A stretch of DNA of 64,000 nucleotides from Pyropia haitanensis. Taxonomy: Eukaryota > Rhodophyta > Bangiophyceae > Bangiales > Bangiaceae. Shown in pieces: positions 53,012 through 61,920 of this stretch; the first letter of the stretch is position 1; each line of letters opens with the position of its first letter. A model generated the notes under the pieces. That model was not told where the DNA came from. It ran no database searches and saw only the letters and a list, made by a program, of their open reading frames with translations. Location of the stretch: the NCBI GenBank assembly GCA_008729055.1, contig SDUX01000002.1, forward strand, positions 5,111,874 to 5,175,873, read 5' to 3'. A program made the position numbers and the translations under genes.

Positions 53012-53542
53012 CGTCTGCGGGGGCGCCAGCGGAGAGTGGGGCGTGGTCTGACGAGAGGGGGACGGTGGAAAGAGCGGGGCGCGGAGAGGGAACGGGGGGG
53101 GGGGGGGGCGAGCAAGGGGTCGGGCGGATCCACGGAGCAAGTACGAAGTGCTTTTCATTCACAGCCGATAGTCACCAACTACGCGCCAAATTGGCTGCAC
53201 GGGCGCGGGCGTGCAAAACAGAAGATTCACAGGGAGTGGTGTCCGTGGCCTCCATCCGCTGGCAAGCTGTTCCGGTGCGCTATGGGATGGACCGCCATGA
53301 CCGCTTGCTTGACCTGATGGAGGCGCCCGGGGTGACGCGCTCGTCTTGGTCGACTCGCCACATCTGCGGGCTCCGTTTGCTGCCGTGGACGACTGGTAGC
53401 CTGCCTACCTCACCGCCTTTGTCACGTCTTCAGGTGCTGCGTCTCCACCTGCGTCTCCTGGCGCTGTACAGGAGCTCACCACCCCGCTGAGGTATTCATC
53501 CGTGGAGGTGAGGAGGCCCCTGACTGCCGCGACTGGCGCCTT
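53012..53542. other. Divergent promoter region (DRAM-like / pirin)
   Basis: No gene. Immediately upstream of the DRAM-like ATG a G-rich plus-strand tract (53048-53115) corresponds to a C/T-rich patch in that gene's orientation. The pirin side (53160-53540) is of moderate GC. Confidence 0.5.
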
Positions 53543-54544
53543 ATGCGCGCCCTGTTTATCGCTCCTGCGTCTCTGCGGCGGCCTCTGGCTCGCTCGGCGG
53601 TGCGTCTGCCCTCTGTCGTCACTTGTCGCCGTCCCTCCGCAGTCCCCTCTGTCGGTCGTCGGCTGGCCATGGGCGGCCTCCCCGCTGCCATGGCATCCAC
53701 CTCACCCATTGTCCACATCCCCGCCGCGTCGCTGTACGTGTCGATGCCGGACCCATCCATGTTTGGGAACGCGCCCAACCCGCGCCCGCCCCCTGCGCAC
53801 TGGACGGCGCGCAACTGGCTGCGCTCCATCTTCCACTTCTCCTTTGCCGAGTACTTTGAGCCGTCCAAGAGCTCCTTTGGCGTCCTCCGTGTCCTCAACG
53901 ATGACACGGTGCAAGGGGGGCGGGGCTTTGGCAAGCACCCCCACCGGGACATGGAGATTCTCACGTACGTTGTGTCGGGCGGCCTACGCCACGCGGACAG
54001 TGCGGGCAATGCCGAGACGCTGCCGCGGGGTTCCATTCAGTACATGTCGGCCGGCCGCGGGATTACGCACAGCGAGGCCAACGGTGCCGCGGACGAGCCA
54101 CTGCGGTTCTTGCAGCTGTGGATTACGCCGCGCGTCCGCGGGCTGCCGCCCGCGTATGGCAGCCGGCGGGTGGCGGCCGCCGAGCGGGCCGACCGGTGGG
54201 TACACCTCGCCGCGGACGCGGACGTGGCAGAGTGCGCGCCCGGGGTGGGCATTGCGCCCCGGTGTGATGGCTCGGCGACCGCCGCGCGCCTGCACCAGGA
54301 CGCCAACATTTACGCTGCGGAGCTGTCTCCGGGGGCATCCATCGAGTTGACCGTGCACCCGCAACGACAAGTGTACCTGGTGCAAGTAGAGGGTGGCGCG
54401 ACGGTCGCGGGGGCGACCACCACCGTACGCCTATCGGCGCACGACGCGGCCACGTTGCAGGTGCCAGGCACGTTTGTCATTTCGGCGGCGGCGGGCGGGG
54501 GGGAGAAGGCGCACCTATTGGCAGTGGAGATGGCCCGCGCTTGA
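53543..54544 (+). CDS. Pirin-family bicupin protein with N-terminal presequence
   Basis: A protein of 333 residues, intronless. Start MRALFIAPASLRRPLARSAV: basic and acid-free, with Phe at position 5, a plastid or mitochondrial presequence (an internal ATG at 53669 would give a cytosolic form). The first cupin carries the pirin metal site in FGKHPHRDMEILTYVVSGGL (His-x-His), with the remaining ligands in IQYMSAGRGITHSEAN (His and Glu). Before it, FHFSFAEYFEPSKSSFGVLR is the typical pirin entry. The C-terminal cupin is degenerate. Pirins bind Fe(II), and bacterial homologues show quercetin 2,3-dioxygenase activity; the physiological substrate here is unknown. Confidence 0.92.
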   Translation: MRALFIAPASLRRPLARSAVRLPSVVTCRRPSAVPSVGRRLAMGGLPAAMASTSPIVHIPAASLYVSMPDPSMFGNAPNPRPPPAHWTARNWLRSIFHFSFAEYFEPSKSSFGVLRVLNDDTVQGGRGFGKHPHRDMEILTYVVSGGLRHADSAGNAETLPRGSIQYMSAGRGITHSEANGAADEPLRFLQLWITPRVRGLPPAYGSRRVAAAERADRWVHLAADADVAECAPGVGIAPRCDGSATAARLHQDANIYAAELSPGASIELTVHPQRQVYLVQVEGGATVAGATTTVRLSAHDAATLQVPGTFVISAAAGGGEKAHLLAVEMARA

Positions 54545-55289
54545 GAGGCGAGCGGGAGGTGAGAAGGGCGGGCAATGAGCTGGCCTGTGCCGTCCTCCCC
54601 CCGCTGCCAGCTCGGCCGCGCCGTCGGTGAGGACGCACTTTCATGCCTTTAGTCACGCTTGCTAGCTCCTGGCGAGACGATATGTACGGCCGCTCTGGCT
54701 CACGAAAGGTAAAAAACACGAAACAGGTCACGCATGTCGGTCCAATCTACGCAGCCTCGCCTCTGTACGCAGCCAGTGGGTCAGCATGCCTCACCAACGA
54801 CTCCCGTCGGAGAGCATCCGCCCTTTCCCCAGCAGCTTTCGGGGAAAGCGGTTTTGCATTCAGTTGGAATGGTCGGCCACTTTGATACAAAATACTATTA
54901 ACCACGTGTACTGGTATCGAGTTGGATGCATCGCTCAAGGCGCCGCCTTGGGATGCACACACCGTTCGCATCCGCGGCTTCGATCCAACCGCTCCATCGA
55001 GCGACCTTGCAAGCACCCGCGCGGATGCAGCACTTGGTAGTGGTGCGGCGCTTCTGCAACACCCGCTCAGCCGCACACCTGTTCTCTCCCGCCCGCTGGT
55101 TGGGTCCTGTCTTTTTTGTGTAGCACTCTGTTGTAGTCGCTGCTTTCGACGTGCATCCTGTCCCTCGGCCTGTTGTGTTGCAACTCGTGCCAGCTCGGCG
55201 GCTGCTTTCGTATTGTCGGTGGCTGCGGTGGCCGCTGCCGCCGCTACCGCTATCAACAGGGAAGGCGTTTGGGTCACAAGCGGCGACCT
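54545..55289. other. TOP3B upstream region
   Basis: No gene. An AT-rich stretch at about 54880-54915 (TTTGATACAAAATACTATTA, followed by an ACCACGTGT G-box-like element) lies about 0.4 kb before the topoisomerase ATG and is a plausible promoter. The in-frame sequence upstream of the ATG at 55290 is open back to a TTG at 55173 but has no ATG. Confidence 0.5.
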
Positions 55290-58200
55290 ATGGTGAACAA
55301 GCGGGTGTTGTGTGTCGCAGAGAAGCCGTCTGCGGCACGCCAGCTCGTCGACGCGGTCTGTCAAGGGGGTATCAACGCGTCCCGGCGTCGGCCGGGGCAG
55401 TCGCAGTATAACCATGTGTTTGAGTTTGAGACGTCGGCGCCCATCGCGTCCATCTCTACTTCCCCAAATGAGACGGTCACCCTGGTCTTCACGTCCGTGA
55501 CGGGCCATCTGTTTGAGCAGGACTTTGAACCCCGGTACCGGTCATGGGGCACTTGCGACCCGTCGGTGTTGCTGGACCGGTCCGTGTCGAACATTCAGTG
55601 CGGGCCGCCAGAGGAAAAGATGCCTCTCGTCCGCACCCTCCAAGCGGAGGCCAGAGACTGCTTGGCGCTGGTGTTGTGGCTTGACGGGGACTCCGAAGGG
55701 GAGAAGATTGCAGCGGACGTCGCCGCGGTTGTTCAGGAGTCCCGCCCGAACATCAACGTGCGGCGCGCCCGCTTCTCCGCCATCACCTCCGCCGAGATTT
55801 TTCATTCGCTGGCGCACTTGGACGTCCTCAACCAGCGGGTGGTGGCGATGGTGGCCGCTCGTCAGGAGATTGACCTCCGGTCGGGTGCTGCCTTTACGCG
55901 GCTACTGACCGGGCGGATCCAGAACCGGTTTTCGGACAACAGCGCGGGCGCTTCCGAGTCCACGCTTGTGTCGTATGGGCCGTGTCAGTTCCCGACGCTG
56001 GGGCTCGTCGTGGACCGCTACCTGACCATTCGCAACTTCATTCGCGTGCCCTTTTACGTCATTGATCTGGGGCTGGCTGCGGCTGCCCCCGCGACTGGGG
56101 TCGTCCCCTTCACGTGGGCTCGCGGCCGCATCTTTGACCAGTACGTGGCCAGCGTCTTGTACGAGGCGTGCGTGGAGGATTCGATGACGGGAACTCCTGA
56201 TGACGTGCCTCGCGCACACGTGACGGGGGTGCGGAAGAACCAACGTCGCCGGTGGAAACCCCTCCCGCTTGCCACCGTTGAGCTGCAGAAGGAGGCCAGC
56301 CGGAAGCTGCACCTGTCTTCTCACCTGGTCATGGAGATTGCGGAGAAGCTGTACACGTCGGGCTTCATCTCCTACCCGCGAACCGAGACGGACAAGTTCT
56401 CTCGTGCAATGGACCTGCGGGCGCTGATTGCTGAGCAGACGTGCCATGCCCAATGGGGCAACTTTGCCACCCGCCTGCTTGCCAACGAAAACCGTGGTGG
56501 CCACGGGCCGGGCCCGCTGCCGGACGGCTACGACATTGTACAGTTTGACTGGCCGCGGGACGGGCCGCATGATGACGCGGCACATCCGCCCATCCACCCC
56601 ACCAAGGCGGCACCGCCTGGCGCTCTGTCGGGGAACGAGGCGCGCGTGTACGAGTACGTGACACGGCGGTTCTTGGCGTCCTGTTCTGTGGACGCTATTG
56701 GTGCAGAGACGGTGGTGAACGCCAAGGTCGGTGTGGAGCCTTTTACCGCCAAAGGGCTCATTGTCGAGCACCGTGGCTTCTTAGAGGTCTTTCCATACCA
56801 GCGCTGGGCCGACACTGAGATGCCGGCGTATCGTGTCGGGGAGCCGGCGGTTGTGCGGTCACTGTTACTTCGGGAAAGTACCACCGAGCCGCCGCCACTC
56901 TTGTCGGAGAGTGACCTCATCTCGCTGATGGACCGCCATGGCATTGGCACGGATGCGACGATTGCGGAGCATGTGAAGAAGGTACAAGACCGCAACTACG
57001 TGCGCAAGCTGCCTGGTGCCGTGGGCCGCTTTGAGCCGCTGCCACTGGGACTGGCTCTGGTTGATGGCTGTGAGGCGGTGGAGGTGCACTTGGCGCGGCC
57101 GACGGAGCGTGCTAGACAAGAGGCGGCCATGAAGCGCATTGCGTCGGGGGAGGTGGCGCAGTCGCCCATGATTGTGGATGCGCTGGGCGCCTATGCCGCG
57201 CTGTACGAGTCCCTGCGAACGCACGCTGCGGAGATGGAGGCGGCCATCTCCAACCACCTGTCCTCTTTTTCAGCCGCGGACTGGCGGACGCACCGGGTCA
57301 ACTATTCAACGTGTGGGGGCTGCGGGGGGATGGCGGCGTTGAAGTATGGTCCGGCCGCCGCGGGGTCCACCCGGCGTGACCGGGCGCTGTACTGCGCGAC
57401 TTGTGCGGCGTCCCACATCCTTCCCTTCAACGGAAACCTGGACCCTCACGACCACGTGTGCCCCATCTGCAACTTTCAGACCCTGTCTGTCACAAACACG
57501 GAGCGGAACACGACGCACTACGTGTGTCCGCATTGCTTTAGTCACCCGCCCCAAGACGCGGCGGACAACCCTTCGGCTGCCGAAAACTCCTTTCGGTGCT
57601 TCACGTGCGCACACGCCAACTGCGCGCTGGCGACGGGGTCAGCGTCCAACGGCGGCGGTGCTCCTCCTTCCGTCGCGACGTGTGGCACGTGTGGCTCAGC
57701 GATGGCGCTGCGACAAGCGGCTGGTGGCAGCCGCGGCTGGCGAGTGGCGTGCTCCTCCCCCAACTGTACCGTCTACTTTTTTCCACGGTGCTTGGCGGCT
57801 GTGGAGGCCACTGCTGACACGTGCCCCACACCGGCTTGTCAGGGCGCGTCCCTGCTTCAGCTGCAATGGACCGCTTCGGCCCTGCCCCGCGGGCAAGACG
57901 CCTTCACCCGCGGGTGCATCTGGTGTGACCCAAGGTACGCCCACACATTGCAGTCCATTGGGTTGGACTCCATGCCTTCTCGTGGTACCCCGCGAGGCCG
58001 CGGTCGCGACCGCGGCCGTGGTGCGGTAGTTGCAGCTGTAGTTGCTCGCGGGCGGGGGCGGGGCGGTGGCGTCGGTGGCAGCCGCGGCCGTGGCGGTGGC
58101 GGGCTTGACCTGGAGGACCTTGGTGGCCGTCAAGGGCGTGGCGCGCCTATCCGTGCTCGCGCCGTAGGGGCCCCGGCTGCGGTGGCAGGTGCTCCCGTAC

Positions 58201-58679
58201 CGGCCGGGGGCCGCGGCGGTGTGCGCTTTGGCGGCTTACCACCATTGGCTCAGTTTGGGGCGGCCACAAACGGCCGCGGAGGCGGTGGGCTGGGTGGAGG
58301 AGGTGCCTTTGGTGGCAGCGCTAGGGGAGGTGATGGCGGCGGTAGCGGTGGTGGATCCATACGTGGCGGCTTGAGGGGAAGCGGAGGGGGACTGGGCGCC
58401 GGCGTCATCGGCGGAGGGAGCGCGTCGGGTGGCCTTGCTGGTGAGTCAGCGGACGCTTGGCAGCAGCCGCAACTCAACCAAGACAGCGTGCACCTGTTCC
58501 GTGCCCCTGTCCTTCCCGCAGGGCGCGCCCCCAGCGGTGGCGCCTCGTACACGGACGTGGGTGTCCACTTTAATGACCGAGGGCAGGGGAGAGGGTATGC
58601 ACCGCGGGGTGGCCGCGGCCGCGGTCGTGGCGGCGGCTTCCGCCGGCCGCGCGCGCGAAGGAGGGGCTCACGGGGCTGA
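55290..58679 (+). CDS. TOP3B: DNA topoisomerase III beta (type IA)
   Basis: A type IA topoisomerase of 1,129 residues from one exon. TOPRIM domain: RVLCVAEKPSAARQLV with the catalytic Glu, and the acidic triad in WLDGDSEGEKIAAD (about 130-143). The active-site Tyr is about residue 362 in GFISYPRTETDKF. The cleavage-domain segment LISLMDRHGIGTDATIAEHV is conserved. Beta-type Cys clusters follow (CGGCGG; CPICNFQ; YVCPHCFSHPP; CIWCDPRYAH), then an RGG/Gly-rich tail from about residue 905 to the end. The zinc modules plus RGG box fit TOP3B rather than TOP3A; TOP3B acts on RNA as well as DNA with TDRD3-type partners. The tail (over 200 residues) is longer than in animals. ATG at 55290 begins MVNKRV. 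Confidence 0.95.
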   Translation: MVNKRVLCVAEKPSAARQLVDAVCQGGINASRRRPGQSQYNHVFEFETSAPIASISTSPNETVTLVFTSVTGHLFEQDFEPRYRSWGTCDPSVLLDRSVSNIQCGPPEEKMPLVRTLQAEARDCLALVLWLDGDSEGEKIAADVAAVVQESRPNINVRRARFSAITSAEIFHSLAHLDVLNQRVVAMVAARQEIDLRSGAAFTRLLTGRIQNRFSDNSAGASESTLVSYGPCQFPTLGLVVDRYLTIRNFIRVPFYVIDLGLAAAAPATGVVPFTWARGRIFDQYVASVLYEACVEDSMTGTPDDVPRAHVTGVRKNQRRRWKPLPLATVELQKEASRKLHLSSHLVMEIAEKLYTSGFISYPRTETDKFSRAMDLRALIAEQTCHAQWGNFATRLLANENRGGHGPGPLPDGYDIVQFDWPRDGPHDDAAHPPIHPTKAAPPGALSGNEARVYEYVTRRFLASCSVDAIGAETVVNAKVGVEPFTAKGLIVEHRGFLEVFPYQRWADTEMPAYRVGEPAVVRSLLLRESTTEPPPLLSESDLISLMDRHGIGTDATIAEHVKKVQDRNYVRKLPGAVGRFEPLPLGLALVDGCEAVEVHLARPTERARQEAAMKRIASGEVAQSPMIVDALGAYAALYESLRTHAAEMEAAISNHLSSFSAADWRTHRVNYSTCGGCGGMAALKYGPAAAGSTRRDRALYCATCAASHILPFNGNLDPHDHVCPICNFQTLSVTNTERNTTHYVCPHCFSHPPQDAADNPSAAENSFRCFTCAHANCALATGSASNGGGAPPSVATCGTCGSAMALRQAAGGSRGWRVACSSPNCTVYFFPRCLAAVEATADTCPTPACQGASLLQLQWTASALPRGQDAFTRGCIWCDPRYAHTLQSIGLDSMPSRGTPRGRGRDRGRGAVVAAVVARGRGRGGGVGGSRGRGGGGLDLEDLGGRQGRGAPIRARAVGAPAAVAGAPVPAGGRGGVRFGGLPPLAQFGAATNGRGGGGLGGGGAFGGSARGGDGGGSGGGSIRGGLRGSGGGLGAGVIGGGSASGGLAGESADAWQQPQLNQDSVHLFRAPVLPAGRAPSGGASYTDVGVHFNDRGQGRGYAPRGGRGRGRGGGFRRPRARRRGSRG

Positions 58680-58877
58680 CGAGCGTTGGGTGCTTGACGG
58701 GGGGACCTACTGATGCGTGCTGGGTGCTGGAGTGGCCGTACGGTTCTGGTGGGTCCACACCACCACGTGAGGCACGGACGTTACGAGCACCTCTCGATGC
58801 GTCGGTACATTTCTCTTCTCGTCTCAGGTGACAGGCGCCGAGCAACTCCCAGAGGCGCTCCCCACGCAAGACGGCTG

Positions 58878-60044
58878 CTACTGATGCATTGTCTCTGCCT
58901 GTGCGGGCTTGGCCTCTGCAGAGTCTTCTAGGGGCTGCTCGCCCAGCGTTGCCATATAGTGCTCCAGCTCCATCGCCGCCATGCAGCCTGACCCTGCAGC
59001 GGTCACCGCCTGACGCCACTGCTTATCCTGCACGTCTCCTGCCGCAAAGACACCGTCAACGGACGTGCGGGTGGTGCCCGGCTTGGTCAAAACGTAGCCA
59101 TCGGCGTCCAGGGTCACCTGCCCACCAAGGAACGACGTGTTGGGCACGTGGCCAACCGCAAAAAAGAGGCCGTTGCACGGCTGCTCGGTGGTCGCCCCCG
59201 ACTTGAGGTCCTTGAGCACAATGGTCTGCAGGAGGGAGCCGTCGCCCTTGGCCGCCGCCACCCCCGCCGAGTACGCGACGCGGATTTTGGGGTGCGCCAG
59301 CGCGCGCCGTTGCATGACCTTGGAGGCGCGCAGCTCGTCACGGCGGTGCACGACCGTCACCGACGTGCCGTACTTTGCCAGGAAGAGGGCCTCCTCCATC
59401 GCCGTGTCACCGCCGCCAATCACCGCCAACGGCTTGTCGCGGAACGTCGGCGCCGCGCCGTCACAGACCGCGCACGCGCTGACACCCCGCTGCCAGTACG
59501 CCTCTGGGCCCGTCTCCCCCGCGCCTGGGATGTCCAGCCGCCGCGCGGTGGCGCCCGTGGCGATGATGAGCGCGTGCGCAAAGTACGTGCCGCCCCACTC
59601 GGTGCTCACTTTGAAAGGCCGGACGGCCAAGTCAACTGCCGACACCGTCTCGGTCAGGATCTCAGTGCCCGCGGCGATGGAGTGGGCGCGGAAGCGGTCG
59701 GTGAGCTCGGGCCCGGACAGGCCGCCAGGGAAGCCAGGGAAGTTCTCCACCTCCGTGGTCGTCGTCAGCTGGCCACCGGCGGCCACGCCCGCAGCGAGCA
59801 TGCCTTCAAACATGAGCGGCTGCCGCTCTGCCCGTGCCGCGTAGATGGCCGCCGTGTGCGCTGCGGGGCCACTCCCAATGATGATGACATCGCGGACGGA
59901 GGTGGGAGGGGACGGCGGCGGCAGCGCAGACCCGTCCAGCTCCACCGCGGGCGCCGCCTCAGACGAAGGCGCCGGCGCAGGCGTTTCGCCGCCGTTCGTG
60001 GCAGCCACGTCGGCGGCCGCGTCGGCGACGGCAGAGTCGACCAT
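58878..60044 (-). CDS. NADPH-dependent thioredoxin reductase (low-Mr, NTR type)
   Basis: A flavoenzyme of 388 residues reducing thioredoxin with NADPH. ATG at 60044 ([15 protein letters not shown]); the longer frame begins with GTG. An Ala/Pro-rich leader (about 1-48) is followed by the FAD-binding [20 protein letters not shown]. Then come [19 protein letters not shown], the redox-active CAVC (Cys191/Cys194 in [12 protein letters not shown]), the NADPH-binding [20 protein letters not shown] with [15 protein letters not shown], and the C-terminal FAD motif [20 protein letters not shown]. All catalytic elements are intact. No fused thioredoxin domain, so not NTRC. The leader could be a weak presequence; cytosol, mitochondrion or plastid cannot be decided. 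Confidence 0.95.
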   Translation of the reverse strand: MVDSAVADAAADVAATNGGETPAPAPSSEAAPAVELDGSALPPPSPPTSVRDVIIIGSGPAAHTAAIYAARAERQPLMFEGMLAAGVAAGGQLTTTTEVENFPGFPGGLSGPELTDRFRAHSIAAGTEILTETVSAVDLAVRPFKVSTEWGGTYFAHALIIATGATARRLDIPGAGETGPEAYWQRGVSACAVCDGAAPTFRDKPLAVIGGGDTAMEEALFLAKYGTSVTVVHRRDELRASKVMQRRALAHPKIRVAYSAGVAAAKGDGSLLQTIVLKDLKSGATTEQPCNGLFFAVGHVPNTSFLGGQVTLDADGYVLTKPGTTRTSVDGVFAAGDVQDKQWRQAVTAAGSGCMAAMELEHYMATLGEQPLEDSAEAKPAQAETMHQ

Positions 60045-60588
60045 GGCGCCTGCACGGTCTGGGACGGTCGCGACCGGCACTGCCAAGCCTGAGAAGGGTC
60101 GGAGGAGGTGAACGTGGACGGGGTACCGCGACAAGACGGTAGCGTCGTGACGCTGACAGGCTGTCGACCGTCGACGCGGCAGGCCTGCGTTGCGCAGTAC
60201 AACCTTCGTGGAGCACACCGATACTGCGGGCGACTACTACACCTGTCGAGACAGCTCAAGCACAACCACCAAAGAAATCTTTGCGTTTCTACAGTGCCTT
60301 GTCAAGGAACCACACAGGTGTCTTGATTCAAATTAAATTCCGTTTCTTCGTTCACGTTTCTTCACAAATCCACACGTCTATTGATGTATTCATTCAAGCC
60401 GGCCAGGAAGTACAGCGCTCGTGCCCAGACCTTGGCCTCCATCACCGCCTTCCGCACGGCCACCGTCCACTCCTGTGGCGACCTCGTCCTCCCCCCCGCA
60501 ACCTCCGCCATCCGCCACCCCCCACCGCCACCCACTGCCCACCTCTGCTCTCCCGTCCCCTCTCTCGCCCTCTTTCCCAGCGCACACC
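60045..60588. other. Divergent promoter region (NTR / J-domain)
   Basis: No gene. An AT-rich stretch around 60320-60395 (TTCAAATTAAATTCCG) is the probable core promoter zone. A C/T-rich patch (about 60485-60585) directly precedes the J-domain ATG. Confidence 0.5.
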
Positions 60589-61178
60589 ATGAACTGTTTT
60601 GTTGCCTCCCCCCGCCTCTCCTCCCCGCGGCGCCTCTGCCCCCCACGGGCCATCCTCACCTGCACGGTGCCTCCCCCCCCCCCCCCTCCCCCGCCCCCCT
60701 ACGTGCCCGCCCATGAGCGTGGCGGGTACGGCAGCCCGTGGGGCGCCCCCCCCCGCCCCCCCCCTACCGACCAAGACTGGCGCGGCGCGGCGTTTGAGTA
60801 CGCCGGCTGGCGGCCGTCGGCGGCCGCGGCCGCCGCCGCCGCCGCGGCGGCCGCGTCGCCCGCGGGCGGCACCGCCGACGCGGCCTGGGCGGCCCGCGTC
60901 GCCGCGGCGGCGACGGTCGCGGGCGTCCCCGCCGGCGCCGACGCCGACACGGTGCGCGCGGCGTACCGGCGGCGGGTGCGGGAGGTGCACCCAGACGCGG
61001 TGGGGGGGGGGGGACCGCGTTCCGTGAGTTGTGCGCCGCGGTGGAGGTGCTGCTGGCCGCGGCGGCGGCGGCGGAAGCGGGCGGCGCTGCGGCTGGGCGG
61101 GGGGCGGCGGCGGGGGGGGGCGGACCCAAGGGGGGCGGCGCGTTGGGGGAGAGCAGCCTCGACGCGTTTGAGCTTTGA
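60589..61178 (+). CDS. J-domain protein, probably plastid-targeted (frame broken once)
   Basis: About 196 residues. Start MNCFVASPRLSSPRRLCPPR, a basic Ser/Pro-rich presequence with Phe at position 4. A Pro-rich linker and an Ala-rich stretch lead to GVPAGADADTVRAAYRRRVR, then EVHPDAV, the HPD motif that stimulates Hsp70 ATPase. At G12 61002-61013 one extra base gives TAFRELCAAVEVLLAAAAAA, the expected third J-domain helix, and the chain closes at a TGA at 61176-61178 after SSLDAFEL. Without the change the frame runs into Arg/Trp-rich nonsense. No zinc-finger or C-terminal substrate domain is present, so it is a type III J-protein. The Hsp70 partner is unknown. Confidence 0.72.
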
Positions 61179-61920
61179 GGGAGCAGGACGGGGGGGGCCT
61201 GGCGCCTGCGACGGGCTGGTCGGCTCGGCCGCGGCTGCTGGGCGTCAGCGCTGGCCGCTGCGCACAGGGGCGGCGCCGCGCGCGCTGCGGGCCCGCCGCT
61301 GGAGTGCCGCGGGACAGCGGCCGGCCTTGGCGGCCGCCCCGCGCCGCGCGGCGTCCCCCTCCGCTCCGCCTTTCTCACGGCTCCCCCCTTCCTCGCCCCC
61401 CCCCTGGCGACCACCCTACAATCTTTGTGGCCGCCGCGCGCGGCGTGGGTGGCGTTCACCGCCCCGCGGCCCCCCCCCCGGCGTTGCGAGCCGCGCGCCG
61501 TGCGGCTCGTTGGCCACCCGCGGTCGCCGCCACCTGTCCGTGTTGCGCGGCCGCCGTAGCAGCGGCCACTTGGTGGGTAGGATCTTTGGCAGGCGGCACG
61601 GCGAGTGCCCCCCGGAGGCCGGTCCTCGTGTCGGCTGCCGCGCGTCGATCGCGCGCGCGCGCGGCGGCCGCGTCGTGCGTGGCTGGCACCACTGCCGGGG
61701 CTCGGTGATGGGCGGCGGTGGGCGGGGGCGGCGGGGGCGCTCGCTCGGTGCACCGCTTCCTGTTTGGCGCCTTCAGTGTTTTCTTTAGTGAGCCTCGCGG
61801 GAACGTTCATCCCGGCGCCTTCCGTCTCGCCCTCCCCCCATCGTCTGCCCGCATGGCGACCGTGCCTGCCCTGCCGCGCCAGGTCTTCCCCCTCACCCCC
61901 CACCCCCCTGTCTTCATCCC
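61179..61920. other. Convergent 3' region
   Basis: 0.74 kb between the J-domain stop and the stop of the last minus-strand gene. Only low-complexity ORFs on both strands. A pyrimidine-rich stretch occurs at 61826-61980. Confidence 0.45.

Noticed and set aside
55173..55289. A longer N-terminus for TOP3B
   Set aside because: The in-frame extension begins with TTG, is Cys/Arg-rich and unlike the family; the ATG at 55290 gives the normal start directly before the TOPRIM strand.
60045..60218. A longer N-terminus for the thioredoxin reductase
   Set aside because: The extension starts with GTG and has no ATG; it could only be coding through an upstream exon, for which no clear splice site was seen.
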